From Parapedobacter tibetensis (GTDB lineage Bacteria; Bacteroidota; Bacteroidia; Sphingobacteriales; Sphingobacteriaceae), in contig NZ_JAMKQJ010000004.1 in assembly GCF_024643205.1 (NCBI RefSeq), forward strand, positions 310,001 to 374,000: a stretch of 64,000 nt of DNA, written 5' to 3'. Within the stretch, counting starts at the first letter, position 1; every line of letters begins with the position of its first letter. Below are positions 53,778 through 63,182 of this stretch, piece after piece. The notes below the pieces were generated by a model that was not told the origin of the DNA, searched no databases, and saw only the letters and a list, made by a program, of their open reading frames with translations. The translations under genes were made by a program, and so were the position numbers.

Positions 53778-54302
53778 CTACTTCTTCGCTGCTACGATCG
53801 TCACCTCTACCCTACGGTTTTTTTGCCTACCTTCCTTGGTGTTATTGGCGGCCACAGGTTTAGTTTGTCCATACCCATTTGTCGTGACCCTACGCTCACT
53901 TAAGCCCTTTTCGACCGCATATTGTTTTACGGACTCTGCCCTTTTCTCAGATAGCCATTGGTTATATGTTTCCGTGCCGGTGGCATCCGTATGGCCATCC
54001 ACAATCAGTGAGGCACCTGGATAATCGTCCAATAGCGTTACCAATTTATCGATTTCTTTTTTTGCTTGATCTGTTAGATACGAGGAATTGAGTGGAAACA
54101 ATACATCAGCGTCAAACGTAACCATAATGCCCCGATCAGTGATGGACGCTTCCTCAAAATCACGTTGTACATGCTCCAAGCCATCTTTCGTACCATCTAT
54201 GCTTACTTGTGCACCAGGATTGACTGCCATTTTCTTATTTTTACAAGAAAACAGTCCCATCGAAATGACTAATAAAAATGCGAAGAGGGTATAATATTTC
54301 AT
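53778..54302 (-). CDS. OmpA-family lipoprotein
   Basis: 174 aa. Lipobox MGLFSCKNKKM (Cys20). The C-terminal 105 residues form the OmpA peptidoglycan-binding domain: DDYPGASLIVDGHTDATGTE, NQWLSEKRAESVKQYAVEKG, RVTTNGYGQTKPVAANNTKE, RQKNRRVEVTIV. Anchors the outer membrane to the cell wall; distinct from the OmpA protein at 33905-34447. Confidence 0.93.
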   Translation of the reverse strand: MKYYTLFAFLLVISMGLFSCKNKKMAVNPGAQVSIDGTKDGLEHVQRDFEEASITDRGIMVTFDADVLFPLNSSYLTDQAKKEIDKLVTLLDDYPGASLIVDGHTDATGTETYNQWLSEKRAESVKQYAVEKGLSERRVTTNGYGQTKPVAANNTKEGRQKNRRVEVTIVAAKK

Positions 54303-54426
54303 ATTAAAAAGTGGTTATGTTATTGCCTTATAAAAAACGCTGTTTGCTTGTAAACTTAGATAAAGTTGCGTTTAAATGCAACTTTACATCAACAAAATTA
54401 ATCGAAAAAAATCAACGTAATCATAA

Positions 54427-56595
54427 TCATTCAACGGTAAAATGGCTTTCTATGACGGATTTGATATCCGGATGGTTAGAAAACAAATCCCAAATCAATC
54501 CGCTGCGCCCATTTTCAATCATCACCACCACAGCGGCTTGATGTAGGGCATCGTATTCGTCAGTTACGGCATTCTCTTTTATAGCAATCCATTTGCGAAA
54601 CCCGTACTCGGTAAACAAGCTGCTTCCGTATTCATTATAAAACATCTTGATGGACTTAATGGCTTCATTAGGTAAGTAGCCATAACTGGCGCTGGCAATT
54701 GCAGGATTGATGATTTTCAATGTGTCCAAGGAGATATCAGGCTGAGTTTCTGACCCCCATACATCGAGGGAACTTCCCCCATAGCCGCTTTCGTTATCCC
54801 GTCGTTGGTAAGCCTTAGTAAGATTAGTGTTATTGACAAAATAATCGGTGAATTTGTCTTTTTTATTTCTTGGATCAAACGCCAAAAAAGGTGTATATGC
54901 CTCCAACAACGAGGTATCTACGGTTCCAACGGTGATTTTCAAACCATATAGGGTGGTATCACTTGTATATGGAAACTCCTGATAACGTGGCGAAACGGTT
55001 TCTATGTTGTGGTTAAGTTGCACGGAGAAAGATGGGTTGTTAACCAATTCCATGGTATGAGTCGAATCAATCAACTTCCGACATACGCCTAGGCCTTCCG
55101 TATAGGCACTAGGTGCCAAGGCATGTTGCGGGGAGGCCAAGGCTAGTATATAGCAGATGAAATCCGGATCGAATCCGCCTAACGGGTGTGCATATTTGAA
55201 TCCGGCGACAGGCGACCACTTGTCTAACAAGATATTTTCTTGGCCTTCAATGGTAAATTGGTTCCATGCAATCTCTTTCCATAACGTATCGATCTTTTCA
55301 ACCAACGGATCTACTTCGCCGCTGTCTACTTGAAGGTACTGCTGGGCCACGAGCAGACCCTGCATCAAAAACGCAGTAGACGCTAAATCAGCCATGGGAA
55401 TGGAGTCGATGTCAAATACACCTTTTCCGGTACGCCCATCAATCAATGCGGGAAACGCTCCGTTATACCGATCTACTTTATCTAAAAAACCCAGCACCCG
55501 TTGCAGCCTGCTCACCACTGTCGAACGTGATATGAGCCCTCGTTCCGCCCCAACGATCTGTGCTAAGATGCTCAAACCGGTTTCCCTAACAGACACTATT
55601 GCATCATCAACACCAAACTTTACGGTGTGCATTCCACTATTGACTTCTGCTCTTTCCAGAAAATAATTTAAATGTGCCGCTTGTACAAAATCCAGCATTT
55701 CTTCATCGCTCGCGGTTTTGGTTTTCGCTTTCGTGACAGTTGAAAATGGCGATTCCAAGTAGTCGTAATCTACCCAAGCTATTTTATAATAATATGTTTT
55801 ATTAGAAAGGGGGACATAATCTGTGCATTTTTGTACAAAAATGGGACGGATTGCTACCGGCTCAAAATGCTCGTTATCTTCAGATCGGTAAATCTTAATG
55901 TACCGTATGCTTGGTGTAAGCGGCAATTGCCAGGTCAGGTCGACATGCCTATCATAGGCCTTTGCTGAAGAAAGCACAGCTGGTGAAGATAATTTAACCC
56001 TTGGTGGGGTGATTGGCAAGAACTCCATTTGATCGATATATAGCCAGTGCGTACTATCGCCTACCGCTCCTTGGGAAAACTGTACACCATCTATAGGATC
56101 TTCCAGACGCAGACCACCTATATCTTTTAATGGCAGGCTCACGCTTAGCCACATATTGGTTTGGAATTCGGTGATGTAATTGGATAAGTCTACCAAGTCG
56201 CTCAGCGTATCATGCTGAAATATAGCTAGCTTTGGCAAAGCCGAGATTCCCGTATTCGACGCAACAAATAATTTGAATGTCAAGGCATCACCTGCTTTTG
56301 CATGGTAACCACCAGTGTTATTGGGATAACAAATCCGTGCACGCCAATCGCTATTTTCGGCAGATGTATATTTCAGTGATAGTGAATTGCCAGGTGTAAA
56401 GAATATGGAATCCGATATGGGGAACTTTCCACCAACATTCTCTACCCAACTCATCCCATCATAGTGGATTTGGCTATTGATATAATTGCCGCCCAGCACA
56501 CTGTTTTCAAACAACACTTCTGGATAGGTATCCGCAGAAATTGGCGCAATTGCTATAAAAAAAAACAATAAAGATAAAGTAATCGCTCTAACCAT
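54427..56595 (-). CDS. GH144-like (glycoamylase-fold) secreted protein with altered active-site motifs
   Basis: 722 aa. Signal peptide (LSLLFFFIAIAPISA), a carbohydrate-binding-like beta domain (25-190), an Fn3-like module (200-295), and a helical barrel with IVGAERGLISRSTVVSRLQ, NGAFPALIDGRTGKG, LASTAFLMQGLLVAQQYL, DKWSPVAGFKYAHPLGGFDP and ALASPQHAL. These align with beta-1,2-glucanases of GH144, but the usual GAFPHW, DLVETAFL, HWSP and GYNE signatures appear as GAFPAL, DLASTAFL, DKWSP and GFDP. It may bind rather than cut, or act on another glycan. Family assignment is moderately sure; substrate is not. Confidence 0.65.
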   Translation of the reverse strand: MVRAITLSLLFFFIAIAPISADTYPEVLFENSVLGGNYINSQIHYDGMSWVENVGGKFPISDSIFFTPGNSLSLKYTSAENSDWRARICYPNNTGGYHAKAGDALTFKLFVASNTGISALPKLAIFQHDTLSDLVDLSNYITEFQTNMWLSVSLPLKDIGGLRLEDPIDGVQFSQGAVGDSTHWLYIDQMEFLPITPPRVKLSSPAVLSSAKAYDRHVDLTWQLPLTPSIRYIKIYRSEDNEHFEPVAIRPIFVQKCTDYVPLSNKTYYYKIAWVDYDYLESPFSTVTKAKTKTASDEEMLDFVQAAHLNYFLERAEVNSGMHTVKFGVDDAIVSVRETGLSILAQIVGAERGLISRSTVVSRLQRVLGFLDKVDRYNGAFPALIDGRTGKGVFDIDSIPMADLASTAFLMQGLLVAQQYLQVDSGEVDPLVEKIDTLWKEIAWNQFTIEGQENILLDKWSPVAGFKYAHPLGGFDPDFICYILALASPQHALAPSAYTEGLGVCRKLIDSTHTMELVNNPSFSVQLNHNIETVSPRYQEFPYTSDTTLYGLKITVGTVDTSLLEAYTPFLAFDPRNKKDKFTDYFVNNTNLTKAYQRRDNESGYGGSSLDVWGSETQPDISLDTLKIINPAIASASYGYLPNEAIKSIKMFYNEYGSSLFTEYGFRKWIAIKENAVTDEYDALHQAAVVVMIENGRSGLIWDLFSNHPDIKSVIESHFTVE

Positions 56596-56772
56596 AAGCT
56601 TAATCGAAATATGTCGCCACTATTGAACAGGACAAATTAACGCAAAAACCAAGCCATCTCGTTTTTAAGTAGAAAGTCTGGATAACAAATACCGATTACT
56701 GATAGCAGATAGCATTTTAAATAAGTCAAGACAATTCCCTAACTTAGCACCCTGATTTTTGCAATAGCATAT

Positions 56773-57726
56773 ATGGATACGACGTTTGATTTTGAAAAGC
56801 CAATTGCTGACCTACAAATGCAGGTCGAGAAAGTGCATCAAGTAGCTGAAAAGACGAAGGTGGACATGAGCGCCACACTGGCTGAATTACAAGATAAACT
56901 GGAAAAGACCAAGCATCAAATATACGGAAACATGACCGGTTGGCAAGAGGTGCAAATGTCTCGCCACCCTGACAGGCCCCAAACGCTTGACTACATTGGC
57001 CTCATTTGCGAAGAATTCATTGAGCTCCATGGCGACCGGAACGTTAGGGACGACAAAGCAATTATAGGCGGTTTTGCCACCATCGGCGGACAGTCCATGA
57101 TGATTATCGGCCATCAAAAGGGCAAGAATACCAAAGAACGTCAGTTCCGAAACTTCGGGATGGCCAATCCGGAAGGCTATAGAAAGGCCTTAAGGCTGAT
57201 GAAATTGGCTGAAAAATTCAATAAGCCCATCGTTACATTGATCGATACAATGGGGGCCTATCCCGGCATAGAGGCTGAGGAACGGGGCCAGGGCGAAGCC
57301 ATTGCCCGCAATCTAATGGAAATGTCGGTTTTGAAAGTACCCGTTATCTGCATTATTATTGGAGAAGGGGCCTCTGGCGGTGCCTTAGGTATTGGGATTG
57401 GCGATAAGGTATATATGTTGGAGCATACCTGGTATTCTGTCATATCACCAGAATCTTGTTCCTCCATTTTGTGGCGAAGCTGGGATTACAAGGAAAAGGC
57501 CGCTGAAGTGTTAAAGTTAACCTCGGCCGATATGTTGAAAAATGGCCTCATTGATGGTGTCATTCCCGAGCCATTGGGTGGCGCTCACCACAATCCGAAA
57601 GAAATTGCCGAATCGATTAAACAACAACTATTGACTGACCTTAATGTACTCCAAAAAAAGCCTGCAAATCAATTAGTCATCGAACGCATCGACAAATTTA
57701 GCAAAATGGGTGTGGTGGTCGAATAG
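56773..57726 (+). CDS. accA: Acetyl-CoA carboxylase carboxyltransferase subunit alpha
   Basis: 317 aa. TGWQEVQMSRHPDRPQTLDY, FIELHGDRNVRDDKAIIGG, MIIGHQKGKNTKERQFRNFG, TLIDTMGAYPGIEAEERGQG, GEGASGGALGIGIGDKVYML and WYSVISPESCSSILW are all typical. Transfers the carboxyl group from biotin to acetyl-CoA in fatty acid synthesis. The beta subunit gene is not in the window, as often in Bacteroidota. Confidence 0.97.
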   Translation: MDTTFDFEKPIADLQMQVEKVHQVAEKTKVDMSATLAELQDKLEKTKHQIYGNMTGWQEVQMSRHPDRPQTLDYIGLICEEFIELHGDRNVRDDKAIIGGFATIGGQSMMIIGHQKGKNTKERQFRNFGMANPEGYRKALRLMKLAEKFNKPIVTLIDTMGAYPGIEAEERGQGEAIARNLMEMSVLKVPVICIIIGEGASGGALGIGIGDKVYMLEHTWYSVISPESCSSILWRSWDYKEKAAEVLKLTSADMLKNGLIDGVIPEPLGGAHHNPKEIAESIKQQLLTDLNVLQKKPANQLVIERIDKFSKMGVVVE

Positions 57727-57788
57727 CTTTACCGTTTAGCTGCCGCAAGATTTCTTGATGATCCTCCATTATTGGTGAAATGAGGGTT

Positions 57789-58571
57789 TTAATCAATGGC
57801 TCGGTCTAGATGGACATACCCCCCATCTACATGCATCAATTGGCCCGTGGTATGGCTTGAGCGATCTGATAATAAAAACACAACCGTATCGGCTATCTCA
57901 GCAGGCGTGGTCATGCGCTTGCCCAACGGAATCCGTTGTGTGATTTTACGTAGTGTTTCTTCGGGGTTGCGTAACGTTTGTATCCACGTATCATATTGTG
58001 GGGTGGCACACTCGGCCACGATTATGGCATTCACACGGATGCCGTAATCTAAGAGCTCAAGTGCCCATTCACGTGTCAGTGCGTTACGGCCGCCATTGGA
58101 GGCTGCATAACCAGAGGTATTCCCTTGCCCCGTTTCAGCTGTTTTGGAGCCGATATTGACAATGGCTCCTTTGCTTGCTTTCAACGCGGGCAAGGCATGA
58201 TGGGCCATTAGGTAATAATGGATAAGCGTTTTATGTAAGCTGTCGACAAATTTCTGGTAATTACCGCTTTCCAACCCCACACCATCATTGACTCCTGCAT
58301 TGTTCACCAAGCCATCAATACGGCCAAATTGAGCAAGTGTCTTCCCTATCGCTTGCTCACAGTCGTCGGGGCGGGTAAGCTCGGCCGTTATGCAAAATGC
58401 TTGGCCGCCCATCGACTCGACTTCCTGCTGTACCAATTCATTATCAGCTTGCTTACGTCCTATAATTACCGGTATGGCTCCCTCAGATGCTAATGCTAAT
58501 ACGATGGCTTTACCGATCCCTTTGGCTGCGCCGGTTACAATGACTACGTTGTTTTTCAGATTTAAATCCAT
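57789..58571 (-). CDS. SDR oxidoreductase, probable L-fucose dehydrogenase
   Basis: 260 aa from the ATG at 58571. VIVTGAAKGIGKAIVLALAS (Rossmann glycine motif), VNNAGVNDGVGLESGNY, NIGSKTAETGQGNTSGYAAS with catalytic Ser-Tyr-Lys type residues (Tyr in GYAASNGG; the usual Lys position reads Asn or Gly here). Family oxidises sugars; in a fucose operon it fits L-fucose to L-fuconolactone. The YxxxK motif is unusual: YAASNGG has no Lys four residues on, which needs checking. Last gene of the operon. Confidence 0.75.
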   Translation of the reverse strand: MDLNLKNNVVIVTGAAKGIGKAIVLALASEGAIPVIIGRKQADNELVQQEVESMGGQAFCITAELTRPDDCEQAIGKTLAQFGRIDGLVNNAGVNDGVGLESGNYQKFVDSLHKTLIHYYLMAHHALPALKASKGAIVNIGSKTAETGQGNTSGYAASNGGRNALTREWALELLDYGIRVNAIIVAECATPQYDTWIQTLRNPEETLRKITQRIPLGKRMTTPAEIADTVVFLLSDRSSHTTGQLMHVDGGYVHLDRAID

Positions 58572-58620
58572 AGTATGTTGAGTTAACTGCTTATTCTCCT
58601 GTTCGGAATGGCGACAAAAA

Positions 58621-59448
58621 CTATATTTTGTAAAAGTTAGCGGCATTCTTATGCCAAATCAATTCCTGTTCATCATGTTGCAAAGAAGCGATTGCTTTGT
58701 TTACCAATTCAATCACTTGCCCATAATCAGCTGCCAACACGCATACCGGCCAATCTGAACCAAACATCATCCGATTATGAAATACCTGAAGAACATGTTG
58801 CATATAAAACTCAAAATCTTCTGGTTTCCAATCGATTAAATCTGCTTCGGTTACCATCCCAGAAAGTTTGCAATAAACGTGCTGATATTGAGCAATTGCC
58901 TCCATTTGTGTTGCCCACGGTTGGTATTCCCCAGTTTTGATGCGAGGTTTTGCGAGATGGTCGATCACAAACGACTGATCGGGGAAATACTGGACAAATT
59001 CAAGCGCCGTATCGAGTTGGTGTGGTTTTATCAAAAGGTCATAGGTATAGCCATACTTTCCCAGTGCCTCGATCCCTTTGAGAAATGATGGACGTAATAA
59101 AAAAAGAGGGTCTTCCTCCCCTTGCACGATGTGGCGGAACCCTTTTAGTTTTTGGAATTGACTAAAATATGCCAACCGATCTGCGATATCATCTGCCTGT
59201 AAATCCACCCAGCCTACCACCCCCTCAATATACGGATGCTTAGCTGCCAAATCCAACAGAAATAGCGTTTCGGCTTCCGATTGATCGGCCTGCACGGCAA
59301 TGCATGCCGCTACCCCGTTGGCATCGAGGATGGGTTTCAAATCGGCCGGCATAAAATCACGTTGTATCACCGCCATGTCATCGGTAATCCATACATCTTT
59401 CACCGGATGATATTGCCAGAAATGTTGGTGGGCATCAATTCGTTTCAT
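58621..59448 (-). CDS. Amidohydrolase, probable L-fuconolactonase
   Basis: 275 aa. Metal site RIDAHQHFWQYHPVKDVWIT at the N-terminus (HxH), VIDHLAKPRIKTGEYQPW (His), YCKLSGMVTEADLIDW and RMMFGSDWPVCVLAADYGQV (Asp). This COG3618-type subfamily hydrolyses sugar lactones, for example L-fucono- or L-rhamnonolactone. In this operon it follows the dehydrogenase step. Confidence 0.88.
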   Translation of the reverse strand: MKRIDAHQHFWQYHPVKDVWITDDMAVIQRDFMPADLKPILDANGVAACIAVQADQSEAETLFLLDLAAKHPYIEGVVGWVDLQADDIADRLAYFSQFQKLKGFRHIVQGEEDPLFLLRPSFLKGIEALGKYGYTYDLLIKPHQLDTALEFVQYFPDQSFVIDHLAKPRIKTGEYQPWATQMEAIAQYQHVYCKLSGMVTEADLIDWKPEDFEFYMQHVLQVFHNRMMFGSDWPVCVLAADYGQVIELVNKAIASLQHDEQELIWHKNAANFYKI

Positions 59449-59478
59449 TCGTTTATTCGCTGGTTCGTTTATTGTAAA

Positions 59479-60333
59479 TCAACCTTGATAAGCCTTTACG
59501 ACTTGCCGCGAAGTACCCAATCCATCGGCACCTAGTTCTACCACATCACCTGGTTTGAGGTAGATTGGCGGATTGAAGCCAAGCCCTACCCCTGCCGGGG
59601 TTCCCGTGGATATTACATCACCCGGCAGCAACGTCATAAATTGGCTGATGTAGCTGATGATGAAGGGCACACTGAAAATTAGGTTTCGGGTGCTTCCTTC
59701 TTGATAGGTTTGGCCATTCACCTTGAGCCAGAGGCGAACATTATTGATATCGGCAATCTCTTCCTGTGTGGCCAAAAAAGGGCCTATTGGAGCAAATGTA
59801 TCGCATCCTTTGCCCTTGTCCCACGTGCCCCCACGCTCCAATTGGAACTCCCGCTCGGATACATCGTTATGCAGCACATACCCAGCCACATAATCCAAGG
59901 CATCGCCTTCCTTCACATAGGAAGCCTTTTTACTGATAACAACGCCGAACTCCACTTCCCAATCGGTTTTCGTGGAATTTCTAGGAATGATAATATCATC
60001 ATTTGGTCCACTTAACGAGGTAGTCGACTTCATGAAGAGGATGGGTTCGCTCGGAATCTGGGCCTTCGTCTCTTCGGCATGGTCACGGTAATTAAGTCCG
60101 ATACATAGGATTTTAGAAGGACGGGCAATGGGACTGCCTATGCGCGTTCCTTCCGGCACCGGCAGCAGCTCATTTTCATTGGCTTTTACAAACTCTTCCA
60201 AACGTTCAAGGCCATTCTCGTCAAAGAATTTTTCATTATAATCACCCCCCAATGCGGAGACATCGTAATTAACACCACTAATTTGCACCCCTATTTTTTC
60301 TTGGCCGGGGTAGCCGTATCGGATTAGTTTCAT
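59479..60333 (-). CDS. Fumarylacetoacetate hydrolase family, probable 2,4-diketo-3-deoxy-L-fuconate hydrolase
   Basis: 284 aa. KILCIGLNYRDHAEETKAQI, DWEVEFGVVISKKASYVKEG (metal-binding Glu pair), VAGYVLHNDVSEREFQLERG (Asp), GDVISTGTPAGVGLGF. The family cleaves C-C bonds in diketo acids; here it would give pyruvate and L-lactate. Starts six bases after the upstream SDR gene. Confidence 0.88.
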   Translation of the reverse strand: MKLIRYGYPGQEKIGVQISGVNYDVSALGGDYNEKFFDENGLERLEEFVKANENELLPVPEGTRIGSPIARPSKILCIGLNYRDHAEETKAQIPSEPILFMKSTTSLSGPNDDIIIPRNSTKTDWEVEFGVVISKKASYVKEGDALDYVAGYVLHNDVSEREFQLERGGTWDKGKGCDTFAPIGPFLATQEEIADINNVRLWLKVNGQTYQEGSTRNLIFSVPFIISYISQFMTLLPGDVISTGTPAGVGLGFNPPIYLKPGDVVELGADGLGTSRQVVKAYQG

Positions 60334-60339
60334 AGCTAA

Positions 60340-61110
60340 TTAATTATTCAACCTAATAAACCCGCCATCGATCGGGTAATCATTTCCCGTGATGAATGCG
60401 GCATCGTCCGAGCATAGGTACAGGGCCAATGACGCGATTTCCGCGGGTTGGGCCATACGACCAATGGGCTGGCTTTTGGAAAGTACGTCAAACATTTCCG
60501 CTTCCTTGCCCGGATAATTTTTTGCGATGAAACCATCCACGAAAGGTGTATGTACCCTCGCGGGCGATATGCTGTTGCAGCGTATACCATCATGCAGGTA
60601 GTCGCGCGCTACAGATAGTGTCATGGCAACTATCGCTCCTTTGCTCATGGAATAGGCAAACCGATCGGTAAGCCCCACCCACGCCGCAATGGAGGCCATG
60701 TTGAGAATGGCACCTCTAGCTTGCTTTTTCATCAGTGGTACCACCGCATGCAGCGCATGATATGCGCCCTTCACATTGACATTATAAATTCGGTCGAGAT
60801 CTTCCGCTGCCGTATTTTCCACATTGCCGATATGGGCAATGCCTGCATTATTCACTAAAATATCAGCTATACCAATCCCATTAACGATCGTCAATACCTC
60901 TTGTTGCTTGCTGACATCACATGCATGCACACGCACCTGCCCATCGAATGAATGAATTTCGCTCACCAATTCATCGGCAATCGCAGTATTCAATTCCAGG
61001 ATATGGACAGATGCCCCTTCTTTTGCAAACAATAGACTAATGGCGCGACCTATTCCGCTGCCACCTCCTGTGATAATCGCTGTTTTACCTGTTAATTTCT
61101 TATTTGACAT
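60340..61110 (-). CDS. SDR oxidoreductase, probable 2-keto-3-deoxy-L-fuconate 4-dehydrogenase
   Basis: 256 aa. TAIITGGGSGIGRAISLLFA, DILVNNAGIAHIGNVENTAA, NMASIAAWVGLTDRFAYSMS then KGA: catalytic Ser and YxxxK (YSMSK) are intact. C-terminus ITGNDYPIDGGFIRL. Fits oxidation of KDF at C4 in the fucose pathway. Classical SDR of full length. Confidence 0.85.
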   Translation of the reverse strand: MSNKKLTGKTAIITGGGSGIGRAISLLFAKEGASVHILELNTAIADELVSEIHSFDGQVRVHACDVSKQQEVLTIVNGIGIADILVNNAGIAHIGNVENTAAEDLDRIYNVNVKGAYHALHAVVPLMKKQARGAILNMASIAAWVGLTDRFAYSMSKGAIVAMTLSVARDYLHDGIRCNSISPARVHTPFVDGFIAKNYPGKEAEMFDVLSKSQPIGRMAQPAEIASLALYLCSDDAAFITGNDYPIDGGFIRLNN

Positions 61111-61162
61111 GGCTAAAATCCAAAATCGTAAATCTAAAATCTAAAATCGTAAATCTAAAACC
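61111..61162. repeat. A/T-rich short tandem spacer (AAATCTAAAATCGT units)
   Basis: Spacer between the SDR and UxaA-type genes, two to three units of AAATCGTAAATCTAAAATCT; the reverse complement of the unit at 27418-27515. No gene or promoter seen. Confidence 0.6.
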
Positions 61163-62827
61163 CTACAAAGACACTCCCCTACGCCATGGGATGAAATCAT
61201 CTTGTCCGAGCTGTACTGCCTTCGGTTGTTCTCGCCCACTCGCTACTTCGATAACAAAGTTGAGTATCCGGTGCGCTACCTCTTGGATGGTCTCTTCTCC
61301 TTCGATGATGGTACCGCAGTTGACATCGATAATGTCGGACATCCGTTCATGCAGTTTGGTATTGGTAGATAGCTTCACTACCGGTGCAATGGGGTTGCCT
61401 GTAGGAGTGCCCAATCCTGTGGTAAATAATACGACATTGGCTCCCGCACCAACTTCGGCAGTGGTGCTTTCGACATCGTTGCCGGGTGTACATAATAAAT
61501 TCAACCCGGGTTTGCTTGCCATCTCTGGGTAATCCATGACAGCCGCTACGGGCGATGTGCCCCCTTTTTTGGCGGCGCCTGCCGATTTGATCGCATCAGT
61601 AATCAATCCGTCCCGTATATTGCCCGGAGAAGGGTTGGCGTAGAACCCCGAACCGTCTGCCTCCGCTTTGGCGTTATAGGTTTTCATGAGTTCCATAAAA
61701 CGCAGTGCGGTTAGTTCATCGATACATCGGTCGCTCAGTTCCTGCTCCACCCCACACAATTCCGGAAACTCCGATAAAATCACTGATCCACCCATGGCTA
61801 CCAGCATATCAGACACATAACCTAGGCTTGGGTTGGCCGAAATACCTGAAAAACCGTCGGATCCACCGCATTCCAGGCCGATGCACAGTTTGTTTAGCGG
61901 CGCAGGTTGCCTACGTTGCTCATTAGCCTGCACAAGTCCTGAAAATGTATGTTTTAATGCCTGCTGAAGCAAATTTTCTTCTGTACCCAATAGCTGCTGC
62001 TCAAAAATATACAACGGCTTATCAAACAGTGGGTCACGTTTGGCAATCTCATCCCGTAATATGGAAGCTTGCGCATGTTGGCATCCCAAGCTCAAGACGG
62101 TCGCCCCAGCTACATTGGGATGCGTAATGTATCCGGCAAGGAGTCCACACAATGCATCAGAGTCTGTCCGCGTGCCCCCGCAGCCCATTTGGTGGTTGAG
62201 AAATTTAACCCCATCTACATGCTCAAACAGCCGCTGTTCATTTTCCAGTCCTTTGATTGTTGTGATATCGGCATTCAATATTTCCTCCACCGCAGCACCG
62301 GCTTTGTATAGTTGAATAAGCTGCTCTACTTCAGGTTCATATCCACGTGCACGCTTGCCATATCCCAGTTTTTCCTCCAATGCGCGTTTCATCACCAATA
62401 CATTTCGGTTTTCGCAGAAAACCAACGGGATTACCAGCCAATAATTGGCCGTACCCACCGCTCCATTGGCCCTGTGGTACCCCATGAACGTGCGGCCTTC
62501 AAATGCCGAAACATCCGGTTTTTGCCAATCGAGCCTACGCTCGCCGAGCTTAAATTCATCTGCGGCATGGTGGATGTTTTGGGTGGTAATGGTTTCCCCT
62601 TGTGGCAAAGCGACATTCGTTTTGCCTACCAATACGCCATACATGCGCACTTCATCTCCAGCTTCCAATGGTTCAACCGTAAATTTGTGTTTCGCCTTTA
62701 CGCCACTGACAATCTTAATTTGTTTGCCTTCAACGTTTATTTCCATTCCCGGAGGCAAGTCCTGCAAAGCTACCAGCACGTTGTCATGGGGGTGTATCTG
62801 TAGAAAGGCCTGTTTATTATTGTCCAT
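61163..62827 (-). CDS. UxaA/altronate-dehydratase family, probable L-fuconate dehydratase
   Basis: 554 aa from the ATG at 62827. N-terminal SAF domain (FLQIHPHDNVLVALQDLPPG), then GYHRANGAVGTANYWLVIPL, LNHQMGCGGTRTDSDALCGL, LGLECGGSDGFSGISANPSL with Cys that may hold a metal, and the C-terminal GQDDFIPWRRGVSL. The family dehydrates altronate; inside this operon it most likely dehydrates L-fuconate, replacing the enolase-type enzyme used in Xanthomonas. Starts 4 bases after the mutarotase stop. Confidence 0.88.
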   Translation of the reverse strand: MDNNKQAFLQIHPHDNVLVALQDLPPGMEINVEGKQIKIVSGVKAKHKFTVEPLEAGDEVRMYGVLVGKTNVALPQGETITTQNIHHAADEFKLGERRLDWQKPDVSAFEGRTFMGYHRANGAVGTANYWLVIPLVFCENRNVLVMKRALEEKLGYGKRARGYEPEVEQLIQLYKAGAAVEEILNADITTIKGLENEQRLFEHVDGVKFLNHQMGCGGTRTDSDALCGLLAGYITHPNVAGATVLSLGCQHAQASILRDEIAKRDPLFDKPLYIFEQQLLGTEENLLQQALKHTFSGLVQANEQRRQPAPLNKLCIGLECGGSDGFSGISANPSLGYVSDMLVAMGGSVILSEFPELCGVEQELSDRCIDELTALRFMELMKTYNAKAEADGSGFYANPSPGNIRDGLITDAIKSAGAAKKGGTSPVAAVMDYPEMASKPGLNLLCTPGNDVESTTAEVGAGANVVLFTTGLGTPTGNPIAPVVKLSTNTKLHERMSDIIDVNCGTIIEGEETIQEVAHRILNFVIEVASGREQPKAVQLGQDDFIPWRRGVSL

Positions 62828-62831
62828 CTTC

Positions 62832-63182
62832 TTATTCAAAAGCACTAAGTTCGAAAATTTTGTCCATTAATACCCATTTATCCCCAGGTTTAGTGCCTGA
62901 GATTGGTTTTTGGTATTTCCACATCAATTTCTCCCATTCCTGTACACATGGGTTGGCCGCATCTGCTGCAGCTTTTCTTTCAAAGGAGAATTCATCGGTA
63001 GTTTCCATAACCATAAACAAGCGGTTGGCGAACCGATATATCTCCATTCGTTGTATACCTGAATCCCGAATTGACTGTTTGATTTCGCGAGACACATTCC
63101 GGTGCCATTGTTCATATTCAGCAATCAACTGCTCATCATCCTGTAAATCCAAAGCCAACACGTAACGTTTCATCGCACTCAT
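62832..63182 (-). CDS. L-rhamnose/L-fucose mutarotase (DUF718 family)
   Basis: 116 aa from the ATG at 63182 that overlaps the fucP stop by ATGA (MSAMKRYVLALDL); the inner ATG at 63173 is an alternative. Motifs YVLALDLQDDEQLIAEYEQW H, MEIYRFANRLFMVMETTDEF and NPCVQEWEKLMWKYQ match RhaM-type mutarotases, which speed the alpha-beta conversion of 6-deoxy sugars. In this operon L-fucose is the likely substrate. Confidence 0.88.
   Translation of the reverse strand: MSAMKRYVLALDLQDDEQLIAEYEQWHRNVSREIKQSIRDSGIQRMEIYRFANRLFMVMETTDEFSFERKAAADAANPCVQEWEKLMWKYQKPISGTKPGDKWVLMDKIFELSAFE

Noticed and set aside
61104..61532. Plus-strand frame of 142 codons beginning in the A/T spacer
   Set aside because: Mostly antisense to the UxaA-type gene; its start is in a simple repeat (KSKIVNLKSKIVNLK).
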